A stretch of 7,911 nucleotides of DNA, taken from NCBI GenBank assembly GCA_023387775.1, contig JAEWHN010000396.1, positions 1-7,911 of the forward strand, given 5' to 3'. The stretch comes from Pseudomonadota bacterium (lineage in GTDB: Bacteria > Pseudomonadota > Alphaproteobacteria > Rhizobiales > Rhizobiaceae). Position 1 is the stretch's first letter. Every line of letters begins with the position of its first letter. Below the pieces are notes generated by a model that had not been told where the DNA came from, did no database searches, and was given only the letters and a program-made list of their open reading frames with translations. Below, piece after piece: positions 1 to 6,296 of the stretch. Position numbers and translations under genes: made by a program.

Positions 1-1
1 G

Positions 2-1156
2 TTCTATGGCGGGCTGGTGCGCGCCAAGAACATGCTTTCAGTGCTCATGCAGTGCACGATGATCGTTGCGGTCGTCATCGTCATCTGGGTGCTCTACGGC
101 TATTCGGTCGCCTTCGGCGGCGGCACCAGCCCGTTCTGGGGCGGGTTCGGCAAGGCTTTCCTCGCCGGCGTCACCCCGCAGAGCACGGTGCCCACCCTCA
201 CCACCGGCGTGGTCATCCCCGAACTCGTCTATGTCTGTTTCCAGATGACCTTCGCCTGCATCACGCCGGCGCTCATCATCGGTGCATTCGCCGAGCGCAT
301 CCGCTTCCCCGCCGTGGTCCTGTTCGTGGCCTTGTGGGTGACCTTCGTCTACTTCCCCATCGCACACATGGTCTGGGACCCGCACGGCCTGCTGTTCAGC
401 TGGGGCGCGCTGGATTTTGCCGGCGGCACCGTGGTGCACATAAATGCCGGCATCGCCGCGCTGGTGGGGGCCCTGCTGGTGGGCAGGCGCAACGGCTACG
501 GCCGTGACAACATGGCGCCGCATTCGATGACGCTGACCATGGTTGGCGCCTCTATCCTGTGGGTGGGCTGGTTCGGCTTCAACGCCGGCTCCAACCTGGA
601 AGCCAATGGCGGCGCGGCGCTCGCCATGATCAACAGCTTCACCGCGACGGCCGGTGCCATCATCGCCTGGTCGGTGGTCGAGGCGCTGGTTCGCGGCAAG
701 GCGTCGATGCTGGGCGCTGCCTCGGGCATGGTCGCGGGCCTCGTGGCGGTGACGCCCGCTGCCGGTTTCGTCGGCCCGGTCGGGGCGATCGTGCTCGGCG
801 CCATCGCCAGCCTCTGCTGCTACTTCTTCGTCACCGTCGTGAAGATCAGGATGGGCTACGACGATTCTCTCGACGTGTTCGGCGTACACGGCATCGGAGG
901 AACCGTCGGCGCGATCGGCACCGGCATCTTCGCTTCCACGGCGCTTGGCGGCGTCGGCTATGCCAATGGCGTGACGATGGCCGGCCAGGTTTCGACCCAG
1001 ATAATGGCGGTGCTGGTCACCTATGCCTGGTGCGGCATCGGCTCGGTCATACTCTACAAGATCGTCGACGTGACGATCGGCCTGCGCCCGAGCGCCGAAG
1101 CCGAAGCGCAGGGGCTCGACCTGTCTTCTCACGGCGAGGTGGCCTACCACTCGTGA
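2..1156 (+). CDS. amtB: Ammonium transporter AmtB, 5'-truncated by the window edge
   Basis: Inner-membrane trimeric channel that conducts ammonium/ammonia into the cytoplasm, normally gated by a PII protein (GlnK). The frame is open from base 2 (reading FYGGLVRAKNMLS), so the gene starts upstream. A GTG at 17 is in frame but lies inside this conserved first-helix region and is not the start. 384 residues are visible. Family hallmarks are present: the FACIT segment (about 255-269), the conserved Asp (codon 413-415) eight residues before the first pore His in VVHINA (codon 437-439), GWFGFNAGS, and the second pore His in DVFGVHGIGG (codon 887-889). The cytoplasmic C-terminal tail ends in a SHGEVAYHS sequence typical of GlnK-regulated Amt proteins. 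Known context: amtB usually follows glnK, which would lie left of the window. A strong terminator at 1222-1260 separates it from ftsK. No frameshift or missing key residue was seen. Confidence 0.97.
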   Translation, partial: FYGGLVRAKNMLSVLMQCTMIVAVVIVIWVLYGYSVAFGGGTSPFWGGFGKAFLAGVTPQSTVPTLTTGVVIPELVYVCFQMTFACITPALIIGAFAERIRFPAVVLFVALWVTFVYFPIAHMVWDPHGLLFSWGALDFAGGTVVHINAGIAALVGALLVGRRNGYGRDNMAPHSMTLTMVGASILWVGWFGFNAGSNLEANGGAALAMINSFTATAGAIIAWSVVEALVRGKASMLGAASGMVAGLVAVTPAAGFVGPVGAIVLGAIASLCCYFFVTVVKIRMGYDDSLDVFGVHGIGGTVGAIGTGIFASTALGGVGYANGVTMAGQVSTQIMAVLVTYAWCGIGSVILYKIVDVTIGLRPSAEAEAQGLDLSSHGEVAYHS

Positions 1157-1163
1157 GAGCTTC

Positions 1164-1183
1164 CCGGCGGCTGCGGCCGCCGG
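1164..1183 (+). other. Perfect hairpin with UGCG tetraloop just after amtB
   Basis: An 8-bp perfect stem (CCGGCGGC / GCCGCCGG) encloses the four-base loop TGCG, starting 8 bases after the amtB stop. The closing C-G pair plus UGCG fits the cUNCGg class of unusually stable RNA tetraloops. There is no T-run directly after it, so alone it is not a classical intrinsic terminator. It may protect the 3' end of the amtB mRNA or act together with the next hairpin. Its 14-base core recurs exactly at 4841-4854. Confidence 0.7.
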
Positions 1184-1221
1184 TGCAAACTTGCGCGACC
1201 CGCCGGGCTGTCCTGGTGCAT

Positions 1222-1260
1222 GGGAAGGCCCGGTTCGCCCGGGCCATCCCTGCCGGTTTT
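1222..1260 (+). terminator. Rho-independent terminator of amtB
   Basis: The inverted repeat has an inner perfect 7-bp stem GGCCCGG (1227-1233) / CCGGGCC (1239-1245) with loop TTCGC. Beyond one A-A mismatch it continues with four more pairs, GGGA (1222-1225) / TCCC (1247-1250). A TTTT run follows at 1257-1260, six bases past the stem. It lies 65 bases after the amtB stop and just before the ftsK promoter elements, where a terminator insulating the two genes would be expected. Confidence 0.75.
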
Positions 1261-1271
1261 GCAATGCCTGC

Positions 1272-1292
1272 ATGGTTAATGCGACCTTAACC
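1272..1292 (+). promoter_or_regulatory. CtrA-binding site upstream of ftsK
   Basis: Reads TTAA (1276-1279), seven bases, TTAA (1287-1290), then C, an exact match to the alphaproteobacterial CtrA consensus TTAA-N7-TTAAC. It is a true inverted repeat, GGTTAA (1274-1279) / TTAACC (1287-1292). On the opposite strand it also reads TTAA-N7-TTAACCAT, the extended form of the motif. These were the only TTAA tetramers I found in the window. Its centre lies about 30 bp before the transcription start predicted from the GATAAT at 1301, the usual geometry of a CtrA-activated promoter. CtrA is the master cell-cycle response regulator. That it regulates this ftsK is inference. Confidence 0.8.
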
Positions 1293-1300
1293 TTCCCGCC

Positions 1301-1306
1301 GATAAT
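1301..1306 (+). promoter_or_regulatory. Predicted -10 element of the ftsK promoter
   Basis: GATAAT matches TATAAT at five of six positions and sits 10 bases after the second TTAA of the CtrA box. The position expected for a -35 element (about 1278-1283, AATGCG) is not a sigma-70 match but lies inside the CtrA box. That is typical of promoters where CtrA replaces -35 contacts. The start point would fall near 1313, giving a leader of about 60 bases before the ATG at 1374. Confidence 0.5.
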
Positions 1307-1315
1307 CTGACGGCC

Positions 1316-1320
1316 GACTC
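1316..1320. promoter_or_regulatory. GANTC (CcrM methylation) site in the ftsK leader/promoter
   Basis: GACTC fits GANTC, the target of the cell-cycle methyltransferase CcrM in alphaproteobacteria. GcrA-dependent promoters sense its methylation state. It lies next to the predicted transcription start. GANTC occurs about ten more times in this window, mostly inside genes, so its presence alone is weak evidence. Its position next to the CtrA box gives it interest. Confidence 0.4.
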
Positions 1321-1373
1321 TGGCCAGGGTGCGCTCGCGCCGTGGCGTCTTCATTGCGGACGGGGAAAGCAGC

Positions 1374-4010
1374 ATGCGTTCGGCCACTCAATTCGCGCTG
1401 ACCGACACCGGGCACGGCCTGAAGGACTTCGCGTGGCGTCAGGCCGCGCGGGTGGCAGGGTTGGCGCTGTTCGCCTTCGTGGCGTTTGCGCTTGCCAGCC
1501 TGGGCACCTGGAACGTCGCCGATCCGAGTTTCAGCCACGCGACCGACAACCCCGTCACCAATGCGATGGACTATCCGGGCGCGGTCCTTTCCGACCTCGC
1601 CATGCAGTTCTACGGCCTGTCGTCGGTGGCGGCGCTGGTCCCGGCGGTGATCTGGGGCGTGCTGCTGATCACCGCGCGCGGGGTGGATCGCATGCCGCGC
1701 CGCGCCTTCGCCTGGTTCGGCGCGTCGCTTCTTTCCGCTGCAATTGCCGGCTGCGTCACGCCGCCGCCCACCTGGCCGCTGCCCAGCGGGCTTGGCGGGG
1801 TTCTTGGCGACATGGTGCTGAAAATCCCGGGCATGCTGACCGGAGACTATCCGGCCGGATGGGTTGGCACTGCAGTCGCCGCTGCCCTGGCGGTGCCGGC
1901 ATTGTGGCTCTACGGCTACGGTTCCGGCCTGCTGTTGCGCAGGACTGACCGCGAGCTCGAGGAACTGGCCGAGAAGGAACAGCGCGAGCGCGACCTCGCA
2001 TCCCTTGTCGACGAAGATGACGAAGGCGAGGGCATACTTGCCTTCGGCGTGATTGCCCACTGGTGGCTGTCGTTCAGGGCATTCCTGCACCGCCGCAGCG
2101 CGCGCCGCAGGGGCCATGATGAGTTCGGATCCGCCGGTGCGCGCCCGGAAAGCGCCTGGCGCCGCGCCGCGGAGCGCGTCGAGTTCGCCGAACAGGCGGA
2201 GGCGCGGGTCGCGTCGCCGGGCAGGGCGCGGGTGGAGCCCGAATTCTTCGCCTCGATGGTGGCGAGCCGCGCCGCTGCGCCTGAGGACGACGAAGACGCG
2301 GAAGATGCCGACTTCGCGCCGGACGGCGTGATTGCAGCGCCTGCCGCTCGCCCGACCCGGGTCCAGAATTTCCGCACGCCCGCGGCCGGGCCTCTCTCGG
2401 CAAGCGGTCGGGTGGAAGGGCCGGCTCCAAGACCGGCGCAGGGCGCGCGCGCCCAGCGCGAGGCCCAGACCTCGCTTATCGGGTCCGACAGCTTCGAGAT
2501 GCCTTCGCTGCACTTCCTGGCGGAACCGAAAAACGTCTCGCGCGACCCCAGCCTGTCGCAGGATGCGCTTGAGCAGAATGCGCGGCTCCTGGAAGGCGTG
2601 CTGGAGGATTTCGGCGTCAAGGGCGAGATCATCCATGTCCGGCCGGGGCCTGTCGTCACGCTCTACGAGCTGGAGCCCGCACCGGGCATCAAGTCCTCGC
2701 GCGTCATCGGTCTGGCAGACGACATCGCCCGCTCGATGAGCGCGATCGCCGCGCGCGTCGCGGTCGTGCCCGGCCGCAATGCTATCGGCATCGAGCTGCC
2801 CAATGCCAGGCGCGAAACGGTCTATCTGCGCGAAATCCTCGCCAGCCGCGACTTCGAGACCACCAAGGCCAAGCTCGCGCTGGCGCTCGGCAAGACGATC
2901 AATGGCGAGGCCGTCATCGTCGACATCGCCAAGATGCCGCACGTGCTGGTGGCCGGCACCACCGGCTCGGGCAAGTCGGTTGCCATCAACACCATGATCC
3001 TGTCGCTGCTCTACCGCATGACGCCGCAGGAATGCCGGCTGATCATGATCGACCCGAAGATGCTGGAACTGTCGGTCTATGACGGCATCCCGCACCTGCT
3101 GACGCCGGTGGTCACCGATCCGAAGAAGGCCGTGGTGGCGCTGAAATGGACGGTGCGGGAGATGGAGGACCGCTACCGCAAGATGTCCAAGGTGGGCGTG
3201 CGCAACATTGACGGCTTCAATGCCCGCGTCGCGCAGGCACAGAAGAAGGGCGAGCAGATCCAGCGCACGGTGCAGACTGGCTTCGACCGCCAGACCGGCG
3301 AGGCGATCTACGAGACCGAGGAGCTGGATCTCCAGCCGCTGCCCTACATCGTCGTCATCATCGACGAAATGGCCGACCTGATGATGGTCGCCGGCAAGGA
3401 CATCGAGGGCGCCGTCCAGCGCCTTGCCCAGATGGCGCGCGCCGCCGGCATCCATGTCATCATGGCGACCCAGCGCCCGTCGGTCGACGTCATCACCGGC
3501 ACCATCAAGGCCAACTTCCCCACCCGCATCTCCTTCCAGGTCACGTCGAAGATCGACAGCCGAACCATTCTGGGCGAGCAGGGGGCCGAGCAGCTTCTGG
3601 GCATGGGCGACATGCTCTACATGGCCGGCGGCGGCCGCATCCAGCGCGTGCACGGCCCCTTCGTCTCCGACGACGAGGTCGAGAATGTCGTGGGGCATCT
3701 CAAGCTCCAGGGCGTGCCGGAATATCTCGACGCCATCACCGAGGACGATGGCGAGGACGAGGGCGAATCGTCATCGAAGGGCGGTGGCGGCGGCAATCTG
3801 GAAGATTCGGACGATCCCTACGACCAGGCCGTGGCCGTGGTGCTGCGCGACGGCAAGGCTTCGACCAGCTATATCCAGCGCCGCCTCGGCATCGGCTACA
3901 ATCGCGCCGCCTCCATCATCGAGCGGATGGAGCAGGAGGGCATAGTCGGCCCGGCCAATCATGCCGGCAAGCGCGAGATCCTCGTTCCGACCGAAGACGA
4001 CCAGCTTTGA
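1374..4010 (+). CDS. ftsK: DNA translocase FtsK
   Basis: Septal membrane-anchored ATPase that pumps chromosome termini toward dif for XerCD resolution and helps assemble the divisome. 878 residues from the ATG at 1374. I prefer this over an in-frame GTG at 1329 because GGGGAA (1362-1367) gives a ribosome site and rhizobial homologues, as I recall them, begin MRS. The N-terminal membrane domain has hydrophobic segments near residues 27-46, 70-100, 111-128 and 163-187. A charged, Pro/Ala-rich linker follows to about 390. The alpha/beta motor contains Walker A GTTGSGKS (528-535) and Walker B IVVIIDE (Asp664, Glu665), followed by MATQRPSVDVITG. The C-terminal winged-helix gamma domain (about 813-878, with GYNRAASIIERME) reads polar KOPS sequences. 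An acidic/Gly-rich spacer (EDDGEDEGE through GGGGG) precedes gamma. The architecture looks complete and intact. A CtrA box suggests cell-cycle transcription. Confidence 0.97.
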   Translation: MRSATQFALTDTGHGLKDFAWRQAARVAGLALFAFVAFALASLGTWNVADPSFSHATDNPVTNAMDYPGAVLSDLAMQFYGLSSVAALVPAVIWGVLLITARGVDRMPRRAFAWFGASLLSAAIAGCVTPPPTWPLPSGLGGVLGDMVLKIPGMLTGDYPAGWVGTAVAAALAVPALWLYGYGSGLLLRRTDRELEELAEKEQRERDLASLVDEDDEGEGILAFGVIAHWWLSFRAFLHRRSARRRGHDEFGSAGARPESAWRRAAERVEFAEQAEARVASPGRARVEPEFFASMVASRAAAPEDDEDAEDADFAPDGVIAAPAARPTRVQNFRTPAAGPLSASGRVEGPAPRPAQGARAQREAQTSLIGSDSFEMPSLHFLAEPKNVSRDPSLSQDALEQNARLLEGVLEDFGVKGEIIHVRPGPVVTLYELEPAPGIKSSRVIGLADDIARSMSAIAARVAVVPGRNAIGIELPNARRETVYLREILASRDFETTKAKLALALGKTINGEAVIVDIAKMPHVLVAGTTGSGKSVAINTMILSLLYRMTPQECRLIMIDPKMLELSVYDGIPHLLTPVVTDPKKAVVALKWTVREMEDRYRKMSKVGVRNIDGFNARVAQAQKKGEQIQRTVQTGFDRQTGEAIYETEELDLQPLPYIVVIIDEMADLMMVAGKDIEGAVQRLAQMARAAGIHVIMATQRPSVDVITGTIKANFPTRISFQVTSKIDSRTILGEQGAEQLLGMGDMLYMAGGGRIQRVHGPFVSDDEVENVVGHLKLQGVPEYLDAITEDDGEDEGESSSKGGGGGNLEDSDDPYDQAVAVVLRDGKASTSYIQRRLGIGYNRAASIIERMEQEGIVGPANHAGKREILVPTEDDQL

Positions 4011-4123
4011 GGCGGGTGTGCCTGACAAGAGATTGATGACGTCGTGACCTTGCCAAGGCCAAACTTCAGCCCAACTACCGCGCTATCAGCTTCGAACGGA
4101 ACGCAACCGAGAGTGAAACCGGC

Positions 4124-4801
4124 ATGACCAAAGATGCTTTGACCCCGAACTGGAAGCAACGGGCGCGCCGCCAATTCATGGGCATTGCCGGCGCCGCTGC
4201 CTGTCTGGCCGCACTGCCGTCGCTTCCGGGCTTCGACGCGCGCGCACAGGCCACGCCTACCGAAACCGCCCAGAAGATCGCGGATCATTTCGCCGGTGTT
4301 CGCACCATGGCCGGCGAGTTCGTGCAGTTCGGTCCGCGCGGCGAACAGACCGGCGGCAAGTTCTATATCGAACGGCCGGGCAAGATCCGCTTCAACTATG
4401 ACGGAGCTTCCGGCTTCAAGGTCATCTCCGACGGCGAATCGGTCGCTCTCGACAACAAGAAGATGAACACGATGGACCTCTATCCGCTGTCGAAGACGCC
4501 GCTGAAGCTGCTGCTCGACCAGCGCATCGACCTGTCCGGCGACAAGGTCAAGAGCGTGAAGGAAGAGGACGACCTGACCACGATCCAGCTCGCCGACAAG
4601 TCGGTCTTCGGTAATTCGAGGATCACCATGATGTTCGATCCGAAGACCTATGAGCTGCGCCAGTGGACCATCACCGACGCCCAGGGGAAAGACACCACGG
4701 TGATGATCTTCAACGTCCAGGAAGGCGTCCGGCTGGATCAGAACCTGTTCAAGATCGATTACCGGCGCAATCTCGAGGTCAATCGCAAGTCCAGGCAGTA
4801 A
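4124..4801 (+). CDS. lolA: Outer-membrane lipoprotein carrier LolA
   Basis: Periplasmic chaperone that takes lipoproteins released by LolCDE across the periplasm to the outer membrane. 225 residues, the usual size. The N-terminal 43 residues form a signal peptide: basic KQRARRQFMG (11-20), a hydrophobic core (about 20-35), and AQA (41-43) as probable cleavage site. The mature part shows the LolA pattern of an early amphipathic helix (TAQKIADHFAGVRTMAGEFVQ), then GGKFYIERPGKIRFNYD, a strand that lists lipid-cavity residues, and a C-terminal NVQEGVRLDQNLFKID. RRQFM resembles the twin-arginine RRxFx motif, unusual for LolA, which is commonly Sec-exported. It lies 113 bases after ftsK on the same strand, with a weak ribosome site (GAGAG near 4110). 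No clear terminator lies between, so co-transcription with ftsK is possible. The ftsK-lolA-exonuclease order is, as I recall, common in rhizobia. Confidence 0.93.
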   Translation: MTKDALTPNWKQRARRQFMGIAGAAACLAALPSLPGFDARAQATPTETAQKIADHFAGVRTMAGEFVQFGPRGEQTGGKFYIERPGKIRFNYDGASGFKVISDGESVALDNKKMNTMDLYPLSKTPLKLLLDQRIDLSGDKVKSVKEEDDLTTIQLADKSVFGNSRITMMFDPKTYELRQWTITDAQGKDTTVMIFNVQEGVRLDQNLFKIDYRRNLEVNRKSRQ

Positions 4802-4839
4802 ACTGGCGCGGGCAGCACGGGCCGGAAGCTGTGGACAGC

Positions 4840-4855
4840 AGCGGCTGCGGCCGCT
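4840..4855 (+). terminator. GC hairpin with UGCG tetraloop after lolA (possible terminator)
   Basis: A six-bp perfect stem AGCGGC / GCCGCT surrounds a TGCG loop, with a closing C-G pair of the stable cUNCGg type. It lies 38 bases after the lolA stop. No T-run follows (the next bases are TGCG), so intrinsic termination is uncertain. An mRNA 3'-end stabiliser or Rho-dependent pause site is as likely. The core is identical to the hairpin after amtB. Confidence 0.4.
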
Positions 4856-4898
4856 TGCGTACCGCATGAGCTTGTAATTGCCGGCCTTGCCTGCCAGT

Positions 4899-4919
4899 TT
4901 CCGGGCAAAATTCCCGGAA
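4899..4919 (+). repeat. Inverted repeat in the leader of the exonuclease gene
   Basis: A perfect 7-bp inverted repeat, TTCCGGG (4899-4905) / CCCGGAA (4913-4919), has a 7-base A/T-rich loop CAAAATT. It ends 11 bases before the ATG at 4931, so in RNA the right arm would tie up the only purine-rich stretch (GGAA) near the start codon. It may be a translational control hairpin or an operator. There is no T-run, so it is not a good terminator. Confidence 0.5.
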
Positions 4920-4930
4920 CCGGATCTTCC

Positions 4931-5737
4931 ATGCCTCTTTCGATTGCTACCTGGAACATCAACTCCGTCCGTTTGCGCATGCCTCTGGTCGAGCGGTTCC
5001 TGCTCGAAAACGCCCCGGACGTCCTCTGCCTGCAGGAAACCAAGTGCCCCGACGACCAGTTCCCGTCGGCGGCCTTTCGCAAGCTCGGCTATGAGCACCT
5101 CGCCATAAGCGGCCAGAAGGGCTACCACGGCGTCGCAACCGTCGCCCGGCGGCCGATCGAGCTGGTCGAGAAACGCGATTTCTGCGAGATGGGCGATTGC
5201 CGCCATCTGTCGGTTCGCTTCGCGGCCGGCGGCAAGCAGGTGCTGCTGCACAATTTCTACGTACCGGCCGGTGGCGACGAACCGGATCCCGACATCAACC
5301 CGAAGTTCCGCCACAAGCTCGATTTCGTGGAAGAGATGAACGCGATCCGCGCCGACCACGACGAAACATCCGCCTCGATCCTGGTGGGCGACCTCAACAT
5401 CGCGCCGCTGGAGCACGACGTGTGGTCGCACAAGCAGCTTCTGAAGGTCGTCAGCCACACGCCGATCGAGACCGGGAATTTCGAAGCGATGCGCAAGGCC
5501 GGCAACTGGGTCGATCTGATGCGGCTGAACGTTCCTTACGAGCAGAAGATCTACACCTGGTGGAGCTATCGCGCGCAGGACTGGGAAGCCTCCGACCGCG
5601 GCCGGCGCCTGGACCACATATGGTCGTCGCAAAATCTGGCGCCGAGCCTGGCCGGCATCGAGATCCTGCGCGAGGCGCGTGGCTGGGAGCGGCCTTCCGA
5701 CCACGTGCCGGTGATTGCCCGGTTCGACCTCGACTGA
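4931..5737 (+). CDS. xthA: Exodeoxyribonuclease III (AP endonuclease, XthA type)
   Basis: Cytoplasmic base-excision-repair enzyme. The family cleaves DNA 5' to abasic sites and removes 3' blocking groups, and has 3'-5' exonuclease activity on duplex DNA. 268 residues, matching E. coli XthA. All catalytic positions of the EEP fold are visible: Asn9 (TWNIN), Glu36 (LQETK), Tyr110 (NFYVPAG), Asp154 and Asn156 (GDLNIAP), Asp228 (RLDHIW), and Asp257-His258 (SDHVPV). The usual YNGVA is YHGVA here. The ATG at 4931 places WNINS at the expected distance from the N-terminus, but no good Shine-Dalgarno precedes it. Last of three same-strand genes. It converges on the - strand cNMP-binding gene with 39 bases between stops. 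Rhizobia often carry several Xth paralogues, so the symbol names the family, not a proven orthologue. Confidence 0.95.
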   Translation: MPLSIATWNINSVRLRMPLVERFLLENAPDVLCLQETKCPDDQFPSAAFRKLGYEHLAISGQKGYHGVATVARRPIELVEKRDFCEMGDCRHLSVRFAAGGKQVLLHNFYVPAGGDEPDPDINPKFRHKLDFVEEMNAIRADHDETSASILVGDLNIAPLEHDVWSHKQLLKVVSHTPIETGNFEAMRKAGNWVDLMRLNVPYEQKIYTWWSYRAQDWEASDRGRRLDHIWSSQNLAPSLAGIEILREARGWERPSDHVPVIARFDLD

Positions 5738-5776
5738 GCCCACGCGCCCGCATGATGCGAAGCCGCAGCCCGCGAA

Positions 5777-6232
5777 TCAGGGTGTGAAGCGCGAAGCCAT
5801 TTCCTCGATGCGCCGGATCAGCGCCTGCAGTTCGTCGGTTATGTGCCGGTGCAGGCGCACCGCCAGCTCGGGATATTCCGCGAGCATGCGGTGGAACATC
5901 TTGCGATTGAGCCGGAGCACCTCCGAATCGGTTGCCGCGGCTGCGCTGGTCAGGCGCCTTGTGTCGGCGATGAGCGCCAGTTCGCCCAGGATCGCGCCGG
6001 CGTTCACGGTCGCAATCGGCGTCCGATTTTTGTCATTTTCGCGAAATAGAACAATGCTCCCGCTGGCAACGACATAGGCGCAATCGGCCTCGTCGTCCTC
6101 GAGATAGAGCTTGCGTCCGGCGGGCAGGTGCATTGATTCGGTGCCGAAGGCGAGCAGGCGCAACTGTTCCTGCGTGAAGCCCTTGAACAGCTCCACGCCG
6201 GACAGAGTGCGGATGTCGTCGTCCAGCGCCAT
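5777..6232 (-). CDS. Stand-alone cyclic-nucleotide-binding domain protein
   Basis: 151 residues consisting of one CRP/PKA-type cNMP-binding beta-roll (about residues 12-110) followed by a helix (about 111-147). No helix-turn-helix, kinase, channel or enzymatic domain is present. The phosphate-binding cassette reads GELALIADTRRLTS: Gly83-Glu84 and Arg93 align with the Glu and Arg that contact the ribose and phosphate of the cyclic nucleotide, so ligand binding is plausible. The start codon is the complement of 6230-6232, preceded on its strand by a GGGGG run that may be the ribosome site. It lies 64 bases downstream of the response-regulator gene on the same strand, with no convincing terminator, so the two are probably co-transcribed. 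Role unknown. It may act through a protein partner as a cAMP/cGMP-responsive module. Structural identification is firm; function is not. Confidence 0.93.
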   Translation of the reverse strand: MALDDDIRTLSGVELFKGFTQEQLRLLAFGTESMHLPAGRKLYLEDDEADCAYVVASGSIVLFRENDKNRTPIATVNAGAILGELALIADTRRLTSAAAATDSEVLRLNRKMFHRMLAEYPELAVRLHRHITDELQALIRRIEEMASRFTP

Positions 6233-6296
6233 TGCGCCCCCAAGTCCCAGGCCTGGCGTTCCTGTGCTGCGTGCGGCTGCCCAAACCGCGAACCGG

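Noticed and set aside
38..1387. Open frame of about 450 codons on the - strand opposite amtB
   Set aside because: Low-complexity His/Arg/Asp-rich translation and no homology I recognise. Overlaps the whole amtB gene.
2219..2226. GGGCAGGG octamer matching the KOPS polarity motif read by FtsK
   Set aside because: About three matches are expected by chance in a window of this size and composition. A single hit inside ftsK shows no polarity bias.
1287..3698. Long open frame of about 800 codons on the - strand opposite ftsK
   Set aside because: Codon-position mirror of a GC-rich gene. Its translation is Arg/Ala/His/Asp-rich with no recognisable domain, while the + strand encodes a full FtsK.
4047..4057. 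CCTTG-C-CAAGG palindrome between ftsK and lolA
   Set aside because: Too short for a terminator and lacking a T-run. A chance palindrome is likely and no regulator motif is recognised.
3959..5743. Open frame of about 590 codons on the - strand opposite lolA and the exonuclease gene
   Set aside because: It spans two clear + strand genes and their gap, with no domain signature. Explained by the scarcity of stops in GC-rich antisense frames.
5749..5759. CGCAT-G-ATGCG palindrome between the exonuclease and cNMP-binding genes as a bidirectional terminator
   Set aside because: The loop would be too short for the full stem, leaving three pairs, and there is no T-run on either side.
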